Positions 57,159 through 64,000 of a stretch of 64,000 nucleotides of DNA are shown here, one piece after another (the stretch's first letter is position 1; each line of letters opens with the position of its first letter). Where the stretch lies: the NCBI GenBank assembly GCA_017979445.1, contig CM030717.1, forward strand, positions 23,175,288-23,239,287, read 5' to 3'. The DNA is from Akebia trifoliata (taxonomy: Eukaryota; Streptophyta; Magnoliopsida; Ranunculales; Lardizabalaceae). The notes below the pieces were generated by a model. That model saw only the letters and a list, made by a program, of their open reading frames with translations. It searched no databases and was not told the origin of the DNA. Made by a program: the position numbers and the translations under genes.

Positions 57159-59075
57159 TGTAAACATGAAATATTTGTCATGAACCTCAATACTACATTA
57201 TTGGGAGTAGCCACTGTTCTTTTTGGAATATGTATGCATGGGCACCCGAAATGATTTTGAAATTATTTTTACATTGTAGTGACTCTCATTTGCTAGAAAG
57301 GACAAGTCTACCTAAGATCTAGGTAAGGAGGTCCGGTTAAAGGATGGGAAAAGTGTTAGGCACCCCATTATCTCCACTAGAGGTGATTACTTTGCTTGAC
57401 CATTTTTTTGTAAGGAAATAAATATATGAGAATGCATGCTAAAGGTGGTGTGTGCATTGAGTGAAATGTTCCCTTAAAAAAGGGTTCTGATTTCAATGTG
57501 ATATTAGGAACATCCTATGAAAAAGGATGGCCTATGTAGTCATATTACTTTTATGGATATGAATGTTGGTTTCAAGCTTTTGAAGAGACCCCATGGAGGA
57601 TTTCCCTTGAGGCCACAACCTTAATGCATAACTAGAAACTTAGTATTTCACCCCTCAAGAGGGTAACACATTTCTTTATCATTGTCATGCATGTGTGAGT
57701 GTGTGCATTGTGTACAATATGATGCATGAGATAACAAGGGTAAACAAGGCTTCAACCCCCACCCTTTTAATCGAATCTTAGTTCAACCTACCGGAGATAG
57801 GAGAGCGTATGCATTATATCTTAGGGATCTCTAAAAATAAAAATAAAAAGAGAGGATTAGAAAAAGAAAATGCAACATAAAAAGTAAAGCTAAGCTACAC
57901 CCACCTTGTCCCTTGAGGTTTCTTAAAGGAGGCTTGAGTCTTAAAGTGATCTTGAGAGTTAAGTGCTTGGATTGATGGTTAGAGAGGAGGGAGTTTGTTG
58001 ATTAAAGATTGATGGTATGGGTGAAAGTTCTTGGATTAAGAGCTTGGGTTGAGAGAAGTTTGAGTAGAAATTTGGGTAGAGTTTAAGGTAGAGAAATAGG
58101 GGCTTGAAAGAATGAATTATTCATAGAAATGGGGGTATTGATAGAGTTTTTGGATAACTTTTGTGAATAAAGTGGTCCAACCCTAAAAATAGAGAGAGTG
58201 GAAATGAGATTTAAGTTATTTCTTTTAGATTTTTCATTTGTAAGAGTGTAAAAATGACATTTGTGAAGAAATCCAAAAAACATTATTTGATCCTTGGTTT
58301 TTTTTTAAATAGAAATGAGAGAACAAAAGGTACTTTTTGGGAGAATAAGTAAGGGAGTGACATGTGTAAAGGTGAAGTGGTAGGTGAAAAGTAAACCTTG
58401 GTTCACTTGTAAATAACTCATAAAGAAAGGGTGAATGTATGTTTTTGAAATGGACTAATAGGGGAGTTCTATGTATGTACTTGAATATTCCCACCTTTTG
58501 AGGGTATGATTCGAAGTTCTATCAACTTTATAGATTATTACCAAATACCTAAAAATCTTTTTAGTTTGACTACACCTTTTGAGAAGAGACTTCTTGGATT
58601 TTCACAAGGGGAGTTGACTCTCCAATTAGATAAAGTATTGGGTGTTAGGGGCTTATGAAAGATCAACATGTGTCATCCTTTGAAAAGGTGTGGGAGAATG
58701 GGCTTAGAATGGGCTTGGTATTGGGCTTAAGGAATGGACTTGATGTATGGATAATAGATAATGGGCTTGGAGATGAACTTGGTTATGGATAATGGATTTT
58801 GAGATGAACTTGGCTAAGGATAATGGTAGTATGGACCTTGGGTTAAGGTGTGGGTGATGGATAGGTTAATAGATAATGGTTTCGGATCCGGATCGGGTTA
58901 GTTCGGATTAGGGACAGGGTTGAACACGTAAAACTATAAAACATAGTGCATGTATGCATGAAAATAATGTCAAGTGACAATGCAGGCCCGTTGAGAGGCT
59001 TGAGTTCTAAATTGAAATCAATTTGAGAAAAATTTTATTTTCCTTAAAGGGTTCGTGCAAATTGGAGTGTCTATA
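57159..59075 (-). mobile_element. 3' LTR of the terminal minus-strand TAT element
   Basis: 1917 bp. Minus strand TATAGACACTCCAATTTGC (59075; first bases altered) to ATTTCATGTTTACA (57159), directly downstream of a polypurine tract. It carries GGTGCCTAACACTTTTCC (57347-57364, reversed) and a GTGGCTACTCCC block (57205-57218, reversed). Interior open frames on the minus strand (58083-58494) are LTR sequence. Confidence 0.75.
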
Positions 59076-59089
59076 ATTGCTCCTCTTTA
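59076..59089 (-). promoter_or_regulatory. Polypurine tract of the terminal TAT element
   Basis: Minus strand AAAGAGGAGCAAT abuts the LTR start; compare AAAGAGGGGCATC at 4415. Confidence 0.75.
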
Positions 59090-60968
59090 TAGGGGTTGTT
59101 TACAAAAAACTTTAAAGAATAGACTGAACCCTTATTTGTGTGAACTCGAAATGATTTATCGCAAGATGATTAAAAATATTGAATGGATTGTAGATTTTTT
59201 TGTAAAATGTGGATACCCAAGCATGGGGTTTGATAGGGTTAACCATTTTTTTGAAATCCTTGACTTCGTGGCATAGAGCTCATTTGAAACCTTAAATAAA
59301 TTTTTTTGATGATTTTTTGAAAATAATTGACATTTCAAACCATTAAATGCAATTTTGAAATATTTTCTTCTTTTTCCCTTGTTGATTCTGAATTTCGAAT
59401 GTCCTTTTTCTCTTTCATGGTAATTATGGATCGCTTGGAAAGAACTTGGTGTGGCATGGCCATTGTTAAAAGAGGCTCGCTTTGAGAATGCATGACGACA
59501 TGATTGTTGAGTACTTGGTAAGTCGTCATGCCTCGGATGTGGAGAGAATCATTATTGATCAGGCTACTCAAATCAAAGTTTTATAGGACAGACTTGATGC
59601 TTACCATGCTTCCCAGGGAAGTATTTGAGTGGTTATTTCCTCTGTTGTCCCTTTTTGTACTTTACTTTTGAGAAGAGCTATGTAGTACTGTTTAAAATAA
59701 ATTAAATGAAAAAATAATTTTTTTACTTAGTGGCCTCAGATATATCTATTGCTTTTGAAAACTCTGGATTTTGAGAAAGTCCTATATTTTTCTTTACAAG
59801 TCAAAAATAATAATTTTGATGATGTATTTTTTTTTTAGATTTTGAAAGATTGCCTTTATTGAATAACCTATGACAGACCAATGTTTGACAACTCTGAGCT
59901 TTGACGATTATAGTGTTTTTGCCAAATGTCAAGGATGCAAGTGTCAACTAATCCTTAGCATCCTTAGAGTCATCCCTGAAACTAAAACTATTGACTAAGT
60001 TATCTTTACTGTATCTGTTGGAACATTAAGGACTTCAAGATTTTTACCGTTCATAGTTTATACTCTTGTAGGCCAGGAGTTATTTTATATATATATAAAA
60101 TCTTTTTTTCATTGTTTTTGTTCCCATTTTTGCCCCTGGTGCCAATTATAGTTTTCACCAGATTCGATTTTCACGTTTTTGCTCATCGACGCCCTTTTCT
60201 ATTTTTCATCATACTGGTGGTTTTAATCTTGCCATAGACTGATTATTTTACTTACAATGCCCTTACTAGTTTTCACCGTGTCCTTTCAGACTATGCTCAT
60301 TTTATACATTTTCACTTTGAATTCCTTCTCGATTTCTCTGTGCCCCTCATGACTTGGTGATTCAAGTTGAGCTGCGAGATTAAATATTATACTTTTCTAG
60401 TGGCGCTTATTCTTGAGTAACAGATCTGGACTCCCCTCTCGAGTTTCCCAGATGATTTTTATGTTGCGGTGACTCAAGTTGAGTTTCGAGATAAATGACT
60501 CTACACTTCAAGGCGCTTTTTTTTTTTTTAAATTTCGACCTGACCTCCCCTCTCGAGTCTTTCAACAACTTTGGCGGCTTGAAATCTGAATTGAGTAGCT
60601 AGATTGACTACATTTGATGATATTTTTCTTGACATGCTTCCACCATGATTGAGTTGCCTTGAACCATTCCCTGATCTGAGAGGACTTTAAATAAGACGAA
60701 ACGTAATCTTAGGCTAATGTTGTAAAAGATAAGAAAGGCTGAATTTGGATTTGTTTTATTTATTTTTATATTTTTATACGTTTATAGTTTATCCTCATGC
60801 AGACCAAGAGTATACTTTGGTATTTTCTTTTGAATTTAGATCATTTTTTTGTGATTTTCTCAATAATGGTGACTTGCTCTGGTCTTGGGTTAAAAAATGA
60901 AAGTAATGGCTCAAAATAGGTTAACTAAGGGTAGATAATTGTTCAGGTAGTAGAAAGATGGCCTCTCT
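59090..60968 (-). other. 3' noncoding region of the terminal TAT element
   Basis: 1.9 kb between LTR and integrase with no credible gene. It includes an AT-rich stretch (59640-60110) and tandem repeats (60356-60680). Confidence 0.6.
60356..60680. repeat. About 110-bp tandem repeat, 2.5 units
   Basis: GGTGATTCAAGTTGAGCTGCG (60356) recurs as GGTGACTCAAGTTGAGTTTCG (60468) and, weaker, GGCTTGAAATCTGAATTGAG (60576). Each full unit includes CTCCCCTCTCGAGT. Confidence 0.75.
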
Positions 60969-62240
60969 TCATTTCAAGGGATGACTACACGCATAATATT
61001 TCTTAACGGTGTCAGCATTGATTGGTTGAGGAAAGATTTCCCCATCCATCTTTGTAAGGATTAGCACTCCTCCGGACAATACCTTTTGGAAGACGAATGG
61101 CCACTCATAATTCGATCGAAACTTTCCTCTAGCATCTTCTTGGATTGGCAAAATCTTATTCAAGACAAAGTCTCCTGGTGAGAACTCTCTATGTTGAACC
61201 TTCTTGTTATAAGCCCGTGCTATTCTCTGTTGATAAGTTTGACCATGATAGTTTGCTGAAAGGCGTTTCTCTTCTATCAAGTTCAACTGATCGAATAGGG
61301 TTTGGACTCATTCTGCCTTGTCCAATTCAACTTCTTTTAAAATTTGAAGAGAGGGAATCTCAACCTCAATAGGCAAGACTGCTTCCATTCTGTAGATCAG
61401 TGAATAAGGCATTGCCCTAATCGAGGTTTGGATTGACGTTCGATAAGCATGTAAAGCGAAGGGTAACATCTCGTGCTAATCCTTGTAAGTGACAGCGATT
61501 TCTCGATGATCTTCTTGATATTTTTGTTGGTGGCTTCAACCGCTCCGTTCATCTTTGGTCTATAAATGACTGAGTTGTGGTGGGTGATCTGAAAATCTTC
61601 GCACATTTTGGACATGTCTTTGTTCTTGAGATTCTTAGCGTTATCGGTTACTATTCCGTTTGGGAGGCCATACTGACATATGATGTTGTTCTTTACAAAC
61701 TTCAAGACATTTCCCTTTGTAACATTGGTGCAGGATGCAACTTCTACCCATTCATAAAATAGTCGATGGCAACCAAGATGAAGTGATGCCCATTAGAAGT
61801 TTGAGGATTGATCTGCCCGATGATATCCATGCCCCAAGTGAGAAAGGCTAGGGAGAAGTCATGTTGTGCAGTTCTTAAGGTGACGCATTGATCTTGTTGG
61901 CGTAAATTTAATACAAATGACATTTTCGAACATGTTGGTACTCGTCGCTCTCCATAGTCATCCAGTAGTAACCCATTCTCATTATATTCTTTGCGAGCAT
62001 ATGTACATTCATGTGAGGTCTACAGACTCCACCATCTATAGTTTCAATCAGACGTTGAGCTTCTACTTCTATTGCGCATCTGAAGACGACCTCATGGTGT
62101 CACTTCATGTACAAGACACCGCCACTCAAAAAGAACTGTCCTACTAATCTCTGAATAGTCCTTCGATCATTTACTATGGCATCTGGTGAAAAAATTTGAC
62201 CCTCTAAGAATGCTTTGATGTCTGCATACCATGATTTTTC
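60969..62240 (-). pseudogene. TAT integrase, broken
   Basis: Minus-strand order: linker WYADIKAFLEGQIFSPDAI (near 62235-62180); zinc finger GVCRPHMNVHMLAKNI with one His replaced and RKCHLY lacking the second Cys (near 61930-62060); core WGMDIIGQINP (near 61840), AIDYF, then another frame with VTDNAKN and GAVEATNKNIK (Asp 61645, Glu 61537, 35 residues between). The C-terminal part (61286-60969) has YNKKVQHREFSPGDFVLNKI. Stops near 61750 and 61400 and two frame changes rule out function. Domain order is normal and it adjoins the aRNH. Confidence 0.85.
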
Positions 62241-62701
62241 TCAGGCTCTTCAATTTCCATAGGCAATATTGGATCATCTTAAATATCGATCTCAAAATGG
62301 TCAACAATGGTGTCTTCGAAGATGTTGATCATTGAAGCTAGCATGACTAATGTGTCTGCAAATTGGTTCTTAGCCCTTGGCATATAGGTGAATGAGATTC
62401 GGGTGAAGTTTGAGCTTAGATCATCTAGATACTCATGATAATGATCCAGCCTTTGCTCTCAAGTCTTCCATTCTCCCATTGTCTAGTAGACTACCAGACT
62501 CAAGTCTTCAAATACATTTACTTCATCTATTTCAAGGTCGATCGCTGCTTTCAACCCTACAACATATACTTCATACTCTGCTTCGTTGTTTGAACATTGG
62601 AATCTTAGTTTGACTACAGTAGGGATATGAGTTCCATCTGGCTTAACCAAGACTGTCCCAATTTTGTTTCCCTTTCGATTTACTATTCCATCAAAATACA
62701 T
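62241..62701 (-). pseudogene. TAT archaeal-type RNase H
   Basis: Starts MYFDGIVNRKGNKIG (first Asp), then NNEAEYEVYVVGLKAA (Glu) and FEDLSLVVY (Asp), and after a stop NQFADTLVMLASM (Asp). All four acidic positions survive. It joins the RNase H/RT upstream through a KKCI-MYFDG stretch. Nonfunctional only through stops at about 62480 and later. Confidence 0.88.
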
Positions 62702-64000
62702 TTTTTAGCTTTTGTCTTTATTGTCGTCCTCAGTTTTGACAAACAAAATGGTTTCATCAAGAAAATTTGTCTTCAATGGCTCATAGTCGAGAAAGATTGC
62801 ACTGCTAAGTGGTCAGCAATGGCTTGTCCTTTAATGACTTTTTAAATAACATAGGTGATGTCGAACTCAAATAATAGTAGTTGTCATTTTGTAGTACGTC
62901 CTGTTAGTATCAATTTCTTGAAGAGATATTTCAAAGGGTCTATTTGAGCAATGAGCATGGTCGAATAACTGAGTAAGTAGTGGCATAACCGTTGTGATGC
63001 CCAGAGAAAGGCACAACACGTCCTTTTGAGAGTCGAATAGTTTATTTCATAACTTGTGAACTTCTTCCTAAGGTAGTAGATGACTTACTCTTTTCGACCA
63101 GTTTCATCATGTTGTCCCAGTACACAGCCCATGGAGTTTTCTCACATGGAGAGATACATCAGTAGAGGTCGACCGGGTGTAGGGGGAACCGAGATTGGTA
63201 GATTAAGCAGGTATTTTTTTTATCTTGTTGAAGGCTTCCTAACAGTCTTCATTCTATTCTTTCGGTTCATTCTTCTTCAGTAGTTTGAATACTGGCTCAC
63301 ATATTGGTGTAAGTTGTACGATGAACCGACTAATGTATAAATTCTCCTTAGGAATCCCTGATTTCTTTCTCTAATTTGGGTGGCTCCATACTTGTAATGT
63401 ACTTCATCTTAGGTGGATCGATTTCGATGCCTCTTCTACTGACAATGAAGCCCAATAGCATTCCTGACGTTGTCCCAAATGCACACTTTGTTGGATTAAG
63501 CCTTAGAATGTACTTCCTTAACCGATTAAACATCACCAGATGATCCTCGTCAAGTTTGATTTAGCTATCATGTCATCCACGTAAACTTTTATCTCCTTGT
63601 GAATCATGTCTTGGAACAAAGTAGTCATGGCTTGCTGATAAGTTGCCCCAACGTTCTTAAGACCAAATGGTATGACATTATAATGAAAAGTACCCCAAGG
63701 TGTGATGAACGCAGTCTTCTCCTAGTTTTCTTCCTCTATTTTATCTGATTGTAACCCCAGAAGCTATCCATGAATGAGAACATATCGTGCCCCGTTGTAT
63801 TATCGATCAAGGTGTCAATATGTGATACAAGAAAGTCATCTTTAGGACTGGTTCTATTCAGATCACGTTAATCAACACACATGTGTACTTTTTCATCCTT
63901 TTTTGGTACAAGAACGATGTTAGCAAGCCACTTGGGGTAGGTGGATACCACAAGAAATCTCGCTTGAAATTGCTTCATTACCTCATCCTTGACCTTAAGT
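62702..64000 (-). pseudogene. TAT reverse transcriptase and RNase H, continues beyond window
   Basis: Minus strand from 64000: RT fingers WLANIVLVPKKDEKVHMCVD (63900s), FMDSFWGYNQIK (near 63760), and YVDDM intact at about 63575-63590. LNPTKCAFGTTSGMLLGF (63500) and RNase H follow (TLKRTCCAFLWASQRLCHYL near 63000; FEFDITYVI near 62860). Stops and small frameshifts are scattered through it. The RT catalytic pair is intact, unlike the copy at 31879. Confidence 0.88.

Overview
This window is repeat-derived plant chromatin. I recognise no host gene, tRNA, rRNA or CRISPR array in its 64 kb. It is AT-rich and built almost entirely of nested, truncated and decayed Ty3/gypsy LTR retrotransposons, and the families point to a flowering plant, probably a eudicot with a TE-rich genome; I cannot name the species. 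Three lineages are visible. (1) TAT/Ogre-type elements: CHHC-knuckle gag, DNGS protease, RT, RNase H plus a second archaeal-type RNase H, integrase, and a primer-binding site of the TGGCGACTCCACTGGGG class. (2) Tekay/Del-like chromoviruses: chromodomain integrase and a tRNA-iMet primer-binding site. (3) One Athila-like LTR with a TGGCGTCGCTGCCGGGG primer-binding site.

Layout. 1-7747: 3' part of a + strand TAT element (gag, pol remnant, repeat-rich 3' region, polypurine tract, 3' LTR), its LTR split by a same-family solo LTR (TSD TACCC). 7748-9037: truncated - strand LTR. 9038-26314: 5' half of a second + strand TAT element (LTR, PBS, leader, gag). A solo chromovirus LTR lies in its LTR (11596-14526) and an aberrant chromovirus in its leader (15500-23763). 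26315-30359: a third LTR type with PBS and noncoding interior. 30360-46103: a - strand TAT element (aRNH, RNH, RT, protease, gag, ORF1, leader, PBS, 5' LTR) with a 3.8 kb solo LTR in gag. 46104-48548: noncoding interior and LTR of the Athila-like element. 48549-55700: 5' end of a - strand chromovirus (gag start, PBS, LTR), the LTR carrying two solo LTRs. 55701-57158: fragments of two TAT LTR types. 57159-64000: 3' half of a - strand TAT element (LTR, PPT, 3' region, integrase, aRNH, RNH, RT).

Most coding regions carry stops or frameshifts. The exception is an 866-codon chromovirus pol ORF (18984-21584, - strand). The most unusual structure is the unit holding that ORF. It is flanked by a perfect 5-bp duplication (AGCAC), but both outer ends are the same U5 end of the LTR in inverted orientation, so it was not made by normal reverse transcription. 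Other notable signals are a nine-copy TGAGTYRACTCA palindrome array, covarying mini-hairpins in a 3' untranslated region, W-box-rich U3 repeats, and two sequence blocks held at nearly fixed distances from the 3' end of all complete TAT-type LTRs.
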